From contig OY969087.1 of NCBI GenBank assembly GCA_963697525.1, forward strand, positions 1,798,001 to 1,862,000: a stretch of DNA of 64,000 bases, written 5' to 3'. The position numbers were made by a program, and so were the translations under genes. The number at the start of each line of letters is the position of its first letter. The first letter of the stretch is position 1. This DNA comes from Bradymonas sp963697525. GTDB taxonomy: Bacteria; Myxococcota_A; Bradymonadia; Bradymonadales; Bradymonadaceae. The notes beneath the pieces are model-generated. The model was not told where the DNA came from. It worked only from the letters and a program-made list of their open reading frames with translations, and did no database searches. Of this stretch, positions 18,093 to 26,362 are shown piece after piece.

Positions 18093-21000
18093 TCAGGACT
18101 CCTCGGCGACGGGCGAGGGCGTCTCGGGCTCTTTTTCGGGCGGCTCGGGCGCGCCGCCCGTGCCGGGAAGCTTGTAGGCCTCCTTGGTGGGCTTGAGCGG
18201 GCGCTTGAGCCAGTAGGGCCGGCGGGTGCCGTCGGGGCTGTACTTGCTGGCGGGCCGCGTCATCGCCAGCCACTTGCGGTAGACCTCCATCGACTTGCTG
18301 GTGTCCACCCACACGTCGCCGTGTCGGTCGTTGGGCTCGGCCTTGCGCACGTCGAAGCATTTCTGCAGCCAGCAATGCGCCCCGCTCAACGGGTCGGGGT
18401 GGACCGGGTGGGTCAGGTTTTGGTGCACGCCCACGTCCTGCCACCAGATGCGGCTGGTGTCCGGGTCGACGCTCTCATAGGCGCGCGCGCCGTGCAGGAT
18501 GTTGAGCTTGTGGCCGCCCTCGCCATTTTCCTCCAGGCGGGCCACCGAAGAGGTGCCGGGGTTGCCGCCCAGGTTCTCCTCCAGGCGCCAGCGCCCCAGG
18601 TGGTGGCTCATGGCGATGATGCCCGGCTTGATGCCCTCGGTGATCCATACCTTGTCGACCATATAGCCGATCTCGGTGGTCACGCGCACCAGATCGCCCG
18701 TGCTCACCCCCAGGCGCTTCGCGTCGTGCGGGTTCATCCAGATGGGGTTTTTGTGCGAGATCTCGTAGAGCCACTTGGCGTTGGCGCTGCGGGTGTGGAT
18801 GAGCGTGGGCAGCCGGAAGTTGGGCAGCAGCAACATCTCGCCGTCGTCGACGTCGATCTCGTCGGGGTGGACGTGGCTGCGAAGCGTCCACGGGATGACG
18901 TACTCCTGCTCCGGCCAGCCCCACTGGGCGATGGTGGGGGCGAAGAATTGCAGCTTGCGGGTGGGCGTGCCGAAGCCCACCCGCGGCTTGTCGTCGACCA
19001 TCAGGCCCACGGGCTTGCCGTCGTCGTCGACCAGCCGGCCGAACGGGTCGGTACCGGCGGCCTGGCTGGCGTCGAGCTCTTTTCGGTAGGGGGTGTAGTA
19101 GTCGCTGACGACCTCGAAGGCGCCGTATTTGCGCATATACTCCAGCGGCGTCAGGCCCTGGGCTTTAGCGGCCTCGGGAAGCCCGGGCACGCTATTCTCG
19201 AAGATATAGCGGAAGTACTCCTCGACGGTGACGATTTCGCCGTCGCGGTACGGGCTCTCGAACCATTTGCGCACGCCGAGCTCCCCGTCGGGATCCATGC
19301 GCACGGACAGGTCGATCCAGAACTCGCTCTCCTCCCAGACCTCGCCGGGGTTGGCCTCGTAGGTGCGCTCGATGGTCTTGCCGGCGCGCTCCATGGCGAC
19401 CCGGCGCACCGGCTGGCGAAACGCGATCCACTGGCCGGCGTGGGTCTCCTGGCTCATCAGGTCGTGGCGCTCGGCGCTGTGGCCCATCGGGAGCACGTAG
19501 TCGGCGAACCAGGCGGTCTCGTTCCACGTGGGGGTGAGCGCGACGTGGAATTTGATCTTGTCGGGGTCCTTGAGCGCCTCCAACCACACGAACCCGTCGG
19601 GGTTGATCCACATGGGGTTGTACACCCGGGAAAAATACACGTCGATGTCGCCGCGGCCCTCGTTGAGGAAGTGGGGCAGCAAGAAGCTCATCTCGTAGAA
19701 CGCCAGCGGGTACTCGTCGGGAAGCTGCAGCTCGTCCCACGCCGAGTGCGGATCGGGCGTGGACATCGGCTTGGGCTTGAACTTGTTCCAACTGTTGAAC
19801 GAGGTGCCCCCGCGGGTGCCCACGCTGCCGGTGAGCACGTTCAAGAAGAACAGGCAGCGGGCGACTTGCCAGCCGCCCAGGTTGCCGATGGACGCGCTTC
19901 GCCAGGTGTGGGTGGCCAGCTTGCCGTCGCAGTCGGCCACGAGCTTGGCGGCCTCGACGATGCGCTCTTTGGGCACCTGGGCCTCTTCGGCGGCGCGCTC
20001 GAAGGTGAACTCGGCGTACAGCGCCTTCAAGAAGCGGTCGAAGACCTCGAAGTCGGGCTCGTCGAGCTCGCCATTGGCCCGCGCGTCGTCGAGCACCTTC
20101 TTGGCCGCGGGGCTGTCGATATGCTCGCCGACCTCGGCCAGGGTCTCCTGCCAGTTGACCCAGTCGCGCACGAACTTCGTGTCGTACAGGTCGTTCTGGA
20201 TGAGGTAGTTGGCCATGGCCAGAAGCACTGCCGACTCGCTTCCGGGCCAGGTCGGCAGCCACACGTCGCTCTTGGAGGCGGTGTTGCTCATGCGCGGGTC
20301 GAAGTTGATGACCTTGGCGCCCTTTTCCATGCCCTCCATGATGCGCTGGGCGTGGGGGTTGAAGTAGTGGCCGGTCTCCAGGTGGCTGGAGATGAGCAGG
20401 ATGACCCGGGCGTTGGCGTGGTCCGGGCTGGGCCGGTCGAAGCCGCCCCAAAACCAGTAGCCGAAGCGCGCCCCCGACGAGCAGATATTGGTGTGGCTGT
20501 TATGCCCGTCGACACCCCAGGCGGCCACGCAGCGGTTGGCGAAGCCGTCCTCGCCGGGGCGCCCGACGTGGTAGGTGATGCCGTCGCGGCGCTTCTTTCG
20601 GCTCTCGCGCATGCGCTCGGCGATGTCGTCGAGGGCCTCCTCCCAGCTCACCCGCTTCCACTTGCCCTCGCCGCGCCGTCCCACCCGCTTGAGCGGGTGA
20701 AGGATGCGCTCCGGGTCGTAGATCTGGTTGTGGGTCGCCGGTCCTTTGGCGCAGTTCCGCCCGCGGCTTCCCGGGTGGACGGGGTTGCCCTCGAGCTTCT
20801 TGATCTCGTAGGTCTTCTTGTCCACGTAGGCCAATAAGCCGCAGCCGCTCTCGCAGTTGAAGCATACCGTGGGCACAAGGGTGTAGTTGCGAGCGACCTT
20901 TTTGGGCCAGGACTTCGAGTCCCACTCCACCCAATCGTCCCAACGCTCCGGCGGCGGATACTGACTCAGGCGCCCGTCGAAATGCTCGACCTCGAGCATC

Positions 21001-21134
21001 TCGACGTCGGCCGGGTCGGCCTCGGCGAAGGTAGGCATGGCCTCGCCGGCGGCGTTGGTGGGGCCGGTTGGGGCCGTTTCGGAGGTGAGCGGGCCCATGG
21101 AGAGCATGGTGTGGAAGATGTCTTTGAGGTTCAT
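18093..21134 (-). CDS. Molybdopterin oxidoreductase catalytic subunit (DMSO reductase superfamily)
   Basis: A 1013-aa molybdoenzyme. The ATG at 21134 (MNLKDIFHTML) is chosen because sequence upstream of it is repeat-derived. An N-terminal [4Fe-4S] site is seen as CFNCESGCGL with a final Cys in GRNCAKGP. A NICSSG segment lies where the molybdenum ligand is expected, so a Cys ligand is plausible. ETAWFADYVLP and the C-terminal molybdopterin-binding domain (RLGVSTGDLVRVTTEIG) follow. No twin-arginine signal is present, so the enzyme should be cytoplasmic and attached to the membrane by the NrfD partner encoded upstream. The substrate cannot be told from the sequence. Confidence 0.9.
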   Translation of the reverse strand: MNLKDIFHTMLSMGPLTSETAPTGPTNAAGEAMPTFAEADPADVEMLEVEHFDGRLSQYPPPERWDDWVEWDSKSWPKKVARNYTLVPTVCFNCESGCGLLAYVDKKTYEIKKLEGNPVHPGSRGRNCAKGPATHNQIYDPERILHPLKRVGRRGEGKWKRVSWEEALDDIAERMRESRKKRRDGITYHVGRPGEDGFANRCVAAWGVDGHNSHTNICSSGARFGYWFWGGFDRPSPDHANARVILLISSHLETGHYFNPHAQRIMEGMEKGAKVINFDPRMSNTASKSDVWLPTWPGSESAVLLAMANYLIQNDLYDTKFVRDWVNWQETLAEVGEHIDSPAAKKVLDDARANGELDEPDFEVFDRFLKALYAEFTFERAAEEAQVPKERIVEAAKLVADCDGKLATHTWRSASIGNLGGWQVARCLFFLNVLTGSVGTRGGTSFNSWNKFKPKPMSTPDPHSAWDELQLPDEYPLAFYEMSFLLPHFLNEGRGDIDVYFSRVYNPMWINPDGFVWLEALKDPDKIKFHVALTPTWNETAWFADYVLPMGHSAERHDLMSQETHAGQWIAFRQPVRRVAMERAGKTIERTYEANPGEVWEESEFWIDLSVRMDPDGELGVRKWFESPYRDGEIVTVEEYFRYIFENSVPGLPEAAKAQGLTPLEYMRKYGAFEVVSDYYTPYRKELDASQAAGTDPFGRLVDDDGKPVGLMVDDKPRVGFGTPTRKLQFFAPTIAQWGWPEQEYVIPWTLRSHVHPDEIDVDDGEMLLLPNFRLPTLIHTRSANAKWLYEISHKNPIWMNPHDAKRLGVSTGDLVRVTTEIGYMVDKVWITEGIKPGIIAMSHHLGRWRLEENLGGNPGTSSVARLEENGEGGHKLNILHGARAYESVDPDTSRIWWQDVGVHQNLTHPVHPDPLSGAHCWLQKCFDVRKAEPNDRHGDVWVDTSKSMEVYRKWLAMTRPASKYSPDGTRRPYWLKRPLKPTKEAYKLPGTGGAPEPPEKEPETPSPVAEES

Positions 21135-21274
21135 ATTGGCCTCGATGACCGTTGTCGGTTCAAAACGCCCACACGGAGCGGCTGCTTGCTGCCCGCGGAG
21201 TTCGCCGCGTTGTCTGCGGCGCCCGTGCAGCCCCGCGGGCTTGCCGCGGGGTCTTGCGGTGCAATAAGCAAATG

Positions 21275-21345
21275 CGTTCGGTCGTCCGCCGTCGCGAATC
21301 GGCAATGCATTTGGTTGTGTGACCGAACGTGTTGCCGATTCGCGA
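21275..21345. repeat. Interlocked palindromes (pseudoknot-like arrangement)
   Basis: Two perfect inverted repeats are interleaved in the order A-B-A'-B'. A is CGTTCGGTC (21275-21283) with A' GACCGAACG (21321-21329). B is TCGCGAATCGGCAA (21292-21305) with B' TTGCCGATTCGCGA (21332-21345). In RNA this order would allow either hairpin or an H-type pseudoknot. It lies inside the molybdoenzyme operon, about 140 bp upstream of the catalytic-subunit start. Confidence 0.75.
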
Positions 21346-21383
21346 TGGTGGCGTGTGACCCGCGTTCAGGAATCGCACGCCCG

Positions 21384-21457
21384 ACCCCAAGGCAAGCCTT
21401 GGGGCTGCACTGGCGAGGGCTCCGCTCGGGGCAAGCCCCGGCTCCGCCGAACGGCGA
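21384..21457. repeat. GC-rich dispersed repeat, copy 1
   Basis: This 74-bp element contains two hairpins (CCCCAAGGCAAGCCTTGGGG and CGGGGCAAGCCCCG) joined by GGCGAGGGCTCCGCT. It aligns along its whole length, about 80 percent identical, with 37185-37258, which lies inside a coding sequence. A partial copy in inverse orientation lies at 21228-21252. The element ends 1 bp before the ferredoxin-NrfD stop codon. Confidence 0.85.
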
Positions 21458-21458
21458 C

Positions 21459-23159
21459 TTAGCTATTGGGCACCTCCTGAGGTGCCATCACAAACGCATA
21501 CTCGAACAAATACAGCCCGACGATCGCGCACGCCCCGGCAAACGCATACGCTAGGGGCGCGCTGACAAAGAGCAGCCCGAAGGGCAGCAGGTGGCCGACG
21601 ACGATGGCGCCGGTCCAAAACCGGCCCTTGTAGCGGCCGTGGCTGATCTGGTGGGCCGCCTGGGCGGCGACCTCGCTGGCGTGGGGCATGCCGAACTCGC
21701 CGAAGAGCGTGACGAAGAGGTCCACCAGGATGGACACGCCGAAAAAGATCACCGCCAGGGTCATCAGCCCGGGCGGAAACGCCATGAACAGGCCCATGAT
21801 GCTGACGGTCGCGCCGCCGACCATCGCCGCCTGGGTGAGCAGGTGGACCGGCAGCAGGCTGGACTGCCACAGGTCGCGGCCCTCGGCCTGGCCGAACAGA
21901 AACGCCGTGTAGATGGCCGTGCCGGCGGCAAACGGGCTTCCCACCGCCAAAAACCAGGGGCGCGCGCCCTCGGCGACCGACGGGTCCATCCAGCCGATCC
22001 AGGCCAGCGTCTCGAAGAGCCACCACAGGGTGGCGATGCCCGAAAAGCCGATGAGCAAGAACGCCCCGCGGGCCAGCCAGCTCTTCCACTGCGGGCGAAA
22101 CACGATGCTTAGGAAACGCTCGGGGCGCTCCAGGTCCATGACCAACAGCACGGTGGTCAGCGCGGCGAAGACCACCGAGATGGCCGCCGCGATGGAGGCC
22201 ACCGGCAGAGTCAACGTGGTCAGATTGGCCAGTACGGCCAGCGCCATGAGCAAAAAGACGCCCGCCGAGATGCCCTTGGTCACCAGGTAGGCGGGCACCG
22301 GCCAGTGCCACGGGATCTTGTGCTGGGCGTTGTAGGCCACCTGGACCATATGCTCGGCGCGGCGGCCCTGGGCGAATTGGATGGGCCCGGCGTCGGGCAG
22401 TCCCTGCGGTTGGGGCTGGCGCAGTGGCGTGCCGGAGCTCGCCGTGCGCTTGGGCGCCGGGACACCTGGACCCCCGGACCCCTGAACCGCCGCCGCGGAC
22501 CCCTGGACCCCCGAACCCCCGGACCCCTGCCTCTCCACCACGTCGGCCCACATGTAGGTCTCGGGGGAGCGTTCGGTCGCCGTGGGATGCATGGTGACGT
22601 CGTCGCCGTCGATGTAGAACACCTTCGGCGAGGTCCCCTGCTCGGGCTTGCGCACGGTGACGCGCTCTTTGGCCAGCACCTTGCTGATCTCGGAGTCGGG
22701 GTCGTTCAAGTCCCCGGCGATGATCGAGTGGGTGGGGCAGACGACCACGCACGCCGGCTCCAGGCCGATGTCGGTGCGGTGGGCGCAGTAGTGGCATTTG
22801 GCGGCCGTGCCACTGTTGGGATCGATGTGGATGGCGTCGTAGGGGCAGGCCTGCAGGCAGGCCTTGCAGCCGATGCACACATCGGGGTCGAATTCGACGA
22901 TGCCGTCATCGCGCTGGTACATGGCGGTGACCGGGCAGATGCGCACGCACGGCGGGTTGGCGCAGTGGTTGCACCGGGTCACCTGGAACTGGCGCCGGCT
23001 GTCGGGATACTCGCCGACCTCGGTGTACTTCACCCAGGTGCGGTAGACCCCCAGGGGCACCTCGTTCTCGCTCTTGCAGGCTGTCGAACAGGCATGACAG
23101 CCGATGCACGAGCGGTTGTTGATGACGAATCCGTAGTTTTTCGTTTCGATTTGTTTCAC
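21459..23159 (-). CDS. Fused ferredoxin (4Fe-4S)-NrfD electron-transfer and membrane subunit
   Basis: A 566-aa fusion of the two accessory subunits normally encoded separately in DMSO reductase/Psr-type complexes. Residues 1-200 carry four ferredoxin cysteine clusters (CIGCHACSTAC, CNHCANPPCVRIC, CIGCKACLQAC and CHYCAHR with CVVVCP). A proline/glycine-rich linker of about 60 residues, partly encoded by a GACCCC minisatellite, leads to an NrfD domain with about eight hydrophobic helices. The NrfD part should exchange electrons with quinone and the ferredoxin part with the catalytic subunit. The start is uncertain: GTG at 23159 fits the family N-terminus, while GTG at 23249 has GGAGG upstream and would add 30 residues. 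Confidence 0.86.
   Translation of the reverse strand: MKQIETKNYGFVINNRSCIGCHACSTACKSENEVPLGVYRTWVKYTEVGEYPDSRRQFQVTRCNHCANPPCVRICPVTAMYQRDDGIVEFDPDVCIGCKACLQACPYDAIHIDPNSGTAAKCHYCAHRTDIGLEPACVVVCPTHSIIAGDLNDPDSEISKVLAKERVTVRKPEQGTSPKVFYIDGDDVTMHPTATERSPETYMWADVVERQGSGGSGVQGSAAAVQGSGGPGVPAPKRTASSGTPLRQPQPQGLPDAGPIQFAQGRRAEHMVQVAYNAQHKIPWHWPVPAYLVTKGISAGVFLLMALAVLANLTTLTLPVASIAAAISVVFAALTTVLLVMDLERPERFLSIVFRPQWKSWLARGAFLLIGFSGIATLWWLFETLAWIGWMDPSVAEGARPWFLAVGSPFAAGTAIYTAFLFGQAEGRDLWQSSLLPVHLLTQAAMVGGATVSIMGLFMAFPPGLMTLAVIFFGVSILVDLFVTLFGEFGMPHASEVAAQAAHQISHGRYKGRFWTGAIVVGHLLPFGLLFVSAPLAYAFAGACAIVGLYLFEYAFVMAPQEVPNS
22460..22530. repeat. GACCCC-type minisatellite inside the ferredoxin-NrfD gene
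   Basis: About 70 bp made of GGACCCCTGGACCCCC- and GAACCCC-like units, interrupted by CGCCGCCGCG. It is in frame and encodes the linker GSGGSGVQGSAAAVQGSGGP between the ferredoxin and NrfD domains. The same units occur at 17921-17957 and 60142-60206. Confidence 0.85.
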
Positions 23160-23450
23160 CGTTTTGAAATGAAATGAAACAAAGTGGACGGCCGACGTCG
23201 CTCTACGACAACCGGTACAACCGGTGCGGCGGCCCAAAAATGCCCTCACCAGGCCCTCCAGAGGGCGTTGACCACGCTGGTAGGACGCGGTGGACAGCTG
23301 CGATGACCTGGTTCTACCCCGTCTTTTACAGCAAGAGACGTGCCCACCGCCCCGCCGGTCTTAGATTGACCGGTCAACAGAGGACGAGCCGCCCGCTCGT
23401 TGGGGGGCGGCTGACCGATCATAGGCACATTCTTGCACCAGGAGAAGCCG

Positions 23451-24035
23451 ATGAGCACTTCAGCACCTCGTCCCCCGCAGACGCCCGGCCACGCGCCGAT
23501 CAACGGGGTAGATGTGGACGCCCTCTTCGAAGTCCTCGACCTGTTGAAGGCCGATCCCACCAAAGCCCAGACGATCTGGAAGGCGACGACGTCGTGGGAG
23601 GGAGGCGACGTCAGCCGCACGCGGGTAGGGTCGTGGGTGGTCGGTGGGGAGGAGTTACCCCAGGACTTCGACATCATGATCGACGAGCCCGTCGAATTGC
23701 TGGGAACGGGCAAATATCCCAACCCCCAGCAGGTGTTGTTTGCGGCGATCAACGCCTGCATCATGAACACCTTCGTGGTCAACGCTGCCGTGCGCGGGAT
23801 TCATCTGGACACCCTCGAGATCGAGCTCGAGGGAGACATCGACCTGCGCGGGTTTTTGGGCATCGAGGAGTCGGTGCCCCGCGGCTACACCGAGCTGCGC
23901 TTCGTGGCGCGTGTGCGCGGCGACGGCACCCGCGAGCAGTTCGATGAGATTCTGGAGGCCGCCTGTGACCATTCTCCCAACTTCTACACCATCACCAAGC
24001 CCGTGCCGATGAAGGGGCGCCTGGAGATGATCTGA
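23451..24035 (+). CDS. OsmC/Ohr family protein
   Basis: A 194-aa OsmC-family protein. The ATG at 23451 has GGAGAA upstream. The two family cysteines are visible in INACIMNTF and EAACDHSPNFYT. In OsmC and Ohr such a pair reduces organic hydroperoxides, and some relatives have other roles. An N-terminal extension of about 45 residues with a helical stretch (VDALFEVLDLLKADPTKAQTIW) precedes the OsmC core. It stands alone between the molybdoenzyme operon and a decayed kinase cluster. Confidence 0.85.
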   Translation: MSTSAPRPPQTPGHAPINGVDVDALFEVLDLLKADPTKAQTIWKATTSWEGGDVSRTRVGSWVVGGEELPQDFDIMIDEPVELLGTGKYPNPQQVLFAAINACIMNTFVVNAAVRGIHLDTLEIELEGDIDLRGFLGIEESVPRGYTELRFVARVRGDGTREQFDEILEAACDHSPNFYTITKPVPMKGRLEMI

Positions 24036-24107
24036 GCCGGGCGTCAGTTCTGGAATTGTCCGTGACAGGATGCGCTCGGCGACGCGAAGCAGCCGCGCGC
24101 CGCTCGA

Positions 24108-25378
24108 TCAGCCGTGGGGGTCGAGCAGGCCGGCGATGGTGGCCTGGAGGCGTGTTTGGTCCACGGGCTTGGGCAGGACCGGGTTGGCGGTGGATTCCAC
24201 GAACGCGCGTGTCTGGGCGGTGAACGCCCCGCCGGTTAAAAAGATCACCCGACCGGCCAACTCCGGGTAGGCGCGGGTGAGGGCAGAGTGCAGCTCCCGG
24301 CCGTCCATATTGGGCAGCATCAGGTCACATAAGAGGACGTCGAAGTCGGCGTCGTGGGCGAGCATGTCGAGGGCCTCGCGGGCGCTGGTGGCGCAGGCCA
24401 CGTCGTAGTCGCGCTCGAGCATGCGCCGAATGGAGCGGCGCACCAGATCATCGTCGTCGATGACGAGCACGCGCGCCTCGCAGTGTTCAACCTCGGTGAT
24501 CTCGTCGTGGGGCTCGGCGCCCGGCGCTCCCTGGCCCAGAGCATTGTCGAGGGGCAGGCGAACCCGCATCAGCGTGCCGCTGCTGCTGGTGCGCACGACC
24601 TCGAGCGCGCCGCGGTGGGCCTCGACGATTCTGATTGCACACCTCTAGCCCCAGTCCGGTGCCGTCGCCCGGCTCCTTGGTGGTGAAGAACGGCTCGAAG
24701 ATTCGCTCGACGACCGTGTCGGGGATGCCGTGGCCGTTGTCCTCGACCTCGATGAACACCTCGCGCTCGTCGTGGCCGGTGCGCACGACGATGTGGTGCT
24801 CGGGCTTGTCGGTCTGGTTGACGGCGTGGACCGCGTTGACCAGCAGGTTGGTGACCACCTGGGTGAGCTCGCCGCCGTGGCCGACCACCGCGGGCACCTC
24901 GGCGAGGTCGACCTCGACGTCGGCCTGGTGGCGTAGCTGGTTGCGCGAGCGCCTTGAGCCGGTCGGCGTGCATCACCTGGCGGCGCAGCGCCTGCGCGCG
25001 GAAGCGCTCCACCGCGTAGCGCATCGAGCGCACCAGCAGCGGCGCGGAGATCGTCTCCTTGAGCAGATAGCCCTGCGCCCCATGAGCCAGCGCGCGCTGG
25101 GCGGTGGCTTCGTCTTCCAAGCCGGTGAGCACGACCACCGGCATGAACGACCCGCTCGAGGTGGACAGCTCGTCGAGCAGCTCCAGACAATCGCCGTCGG
25201 GGAGATGCAGGTCGAAGATGCCGATATCGAATTGATGGGCGCTAACCGCGTCGAAGGCCGCCCGCAACGTCATCGCGTCAGAGACCTCGAATTCGTCTGC
25301 GGATCCCTGCAGGAGCCGGTGGATCTTCATCTGGTCGATGCGGTCGTCTTCGACCAATAACACGCGTTTGGCACACAT
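24108..25378 (-). pseudogene. Hybrid histidine kinase (REC-HATPase-REC), broken by a deletion and a frameshift
   Basis: Three frames together encode remnants of a receiver-kinase-receiver protein. The 5' frame (25378 to about 24950) is a receiver (VLLVEDDRIDQ, FDLHLPDG) plus the start of HisKA (RRQVMHADRLKAL). It then jumps to a second frame (about 24945-24635) starting RNQLRHQADVEVDLAEVPAVVG and carrying the ATPase (NLLVNAVHAV, VEDNGHGIP, DGTGLGLEVC). An extra base at about 24628-24633 shifts to a third frame ending in a second receiver (VLVIDDDDLVRRS, LLCDLMLPNMDG). The H-box with the phospho-acceptor His is absent, so a deletion accompanies the first shift. Either decay or mis-assembly could explain it. 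Confidence 0.82.
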
Positions 25379-25434
25379 GCGTACTCCACAATCTTGCTAC
25401 ACTTCATTCCCCCGCCGGGAAGCAGGTGGCTCGA

Positions 25435-26240
25435 TCAGCTCGGAAGCTCGACCAGGCGCCAATACGGCTTCAACAGGGCGAGCAACTCTTGATAACTGCT
25501 GCCGGCTTTGGACTTCTCGATATAACCGGCGATGGCGTGGGCATAGGCGCTGTTGCGGTCGGCTTGTTGCGAGGAGGTCGTCAGCACGAAGATCACCGAG
25601 TCGTGCAGCTCAGGGTCTTCGCGCACCTCGGTCAAAAACTCCAGCCCACTCATGCGAGGCATATTCAGGTCCAAAAAGATGACGTGCGGGCGGGGCACCG
25701 CCGCGTGGCCGTTGTCTCCACGCAGCATGTCCAACGCCTCGATGCCTCGGGCACGTCGTCGCCCAGATCTTCGAGGATCCATTGGGACAGGTTGTCCAGT
25801 CCGCGAAGCGGGGCGCGCAGGTCGTGCGAGGCGATGTGGGTGAACTGCTCGAGGTCGGCGTAGGCGCGCTCCAGATCGACCTCGGCCTTCTTCCAGGCGG
25901 TGACGTCGCGGAACACCAGGATGCTGACGTCGCCCTTGGTCTCGTGCAAACGCTTGCCGCGCAGCTCGGCGATGATCTCGGCGCCGTCGCGGCGAATGCA
26001 GCGCTGCTGCTCGAGGGTGGTCAGGTCGGTGGCGACCGACTCCTGGATCTGGTCGCGCACCGTGGCGACGTCGTCGTGGGGCAAAAGCGCGCCGATGGTC
26101 AACCCGATGAGCTCATCGCGCGACGCGTAGCCGAGCATCTCGGCGAGCTGCTCGTTGGCGTCGATGATCTCTAAGCCATCGATCACCGCCACGCCTTCGA
26201 AGGCGGCTTCCGCCAATATTTGATAGCGCGCGTCGATCAT
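25435..26240 (-). pseudogene. PAS histidine kinase fused by deletion to an Rcp1-like response regulator
   Basis: The 5' frame (ATG at 26240, MIDARYQILAEAAFEG) has a PAS domain and a HisKA segment with the H-box FTHIASHDLRAPLRGL. It stops making sense after DDLGDDVPEAS-like sequence near 25753. The 3' frame carries on as the C-terminal half of an Rcp1/CheY-type receiver (GIEALDMLRG, FLDLNMPRMSGLEFL, VLTTSSQQ, YWRLVELP). The kinase ATPase domain and the first part of the receiver are missing. The junction near 25750 has the sequence GGCATCGAGG, which could belong to both parents. This looks like one deletion that joined a kinase gene to a neighbouring regulator gene. Confidence 0.8.
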
Positions 26241-26362
26241 CGGGAACGGACTGCTAATGCCCCTGATTAATCGAAAAGAGGAGAAAATCACGCTTGGTTC
26301 GTGCTATTTCGATCATATTAACACACTATCAAATGTCCACAAAATTGATCCGTTCCAGGGAT

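Larger units (their letters stand above)
21135..21458. other. Intercistronic spacer of the molybdoenzyme operon, filled with repeats
   Basis: This 324-bp gap separates the ferredoxin-NrfD and catalytic genes on the minus strand. It holds an interlocked palindrome pair (21275-21345), a full copy of a GC-rich dispersed repeat (21384-21457) and a partial inverted copy (21228-21252). It also has a GGAGCGGCTGCTTGCTG element (about 21174-21190) resembling the hairpin at 45260. No gene is apparent. The spacer is unusually long for an operon. Confidence 0.6.

Noticed and set aside
18321..20837. An 838-codon frame on the plus strand antisense to the molybdoenzyme.
   Set aside because: No domain is recognisable, and the sequence is valine/glycine/histidine-rich, as expected for an antisense shadow of a GC-rich gene.
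24108..25782. A functional two-piece kinase formed by the two broken genes, one with H-box and one with ATPase.
   Set aside because: The frameshift and deletions make translated products improbable; decay or assembly error is simpler.
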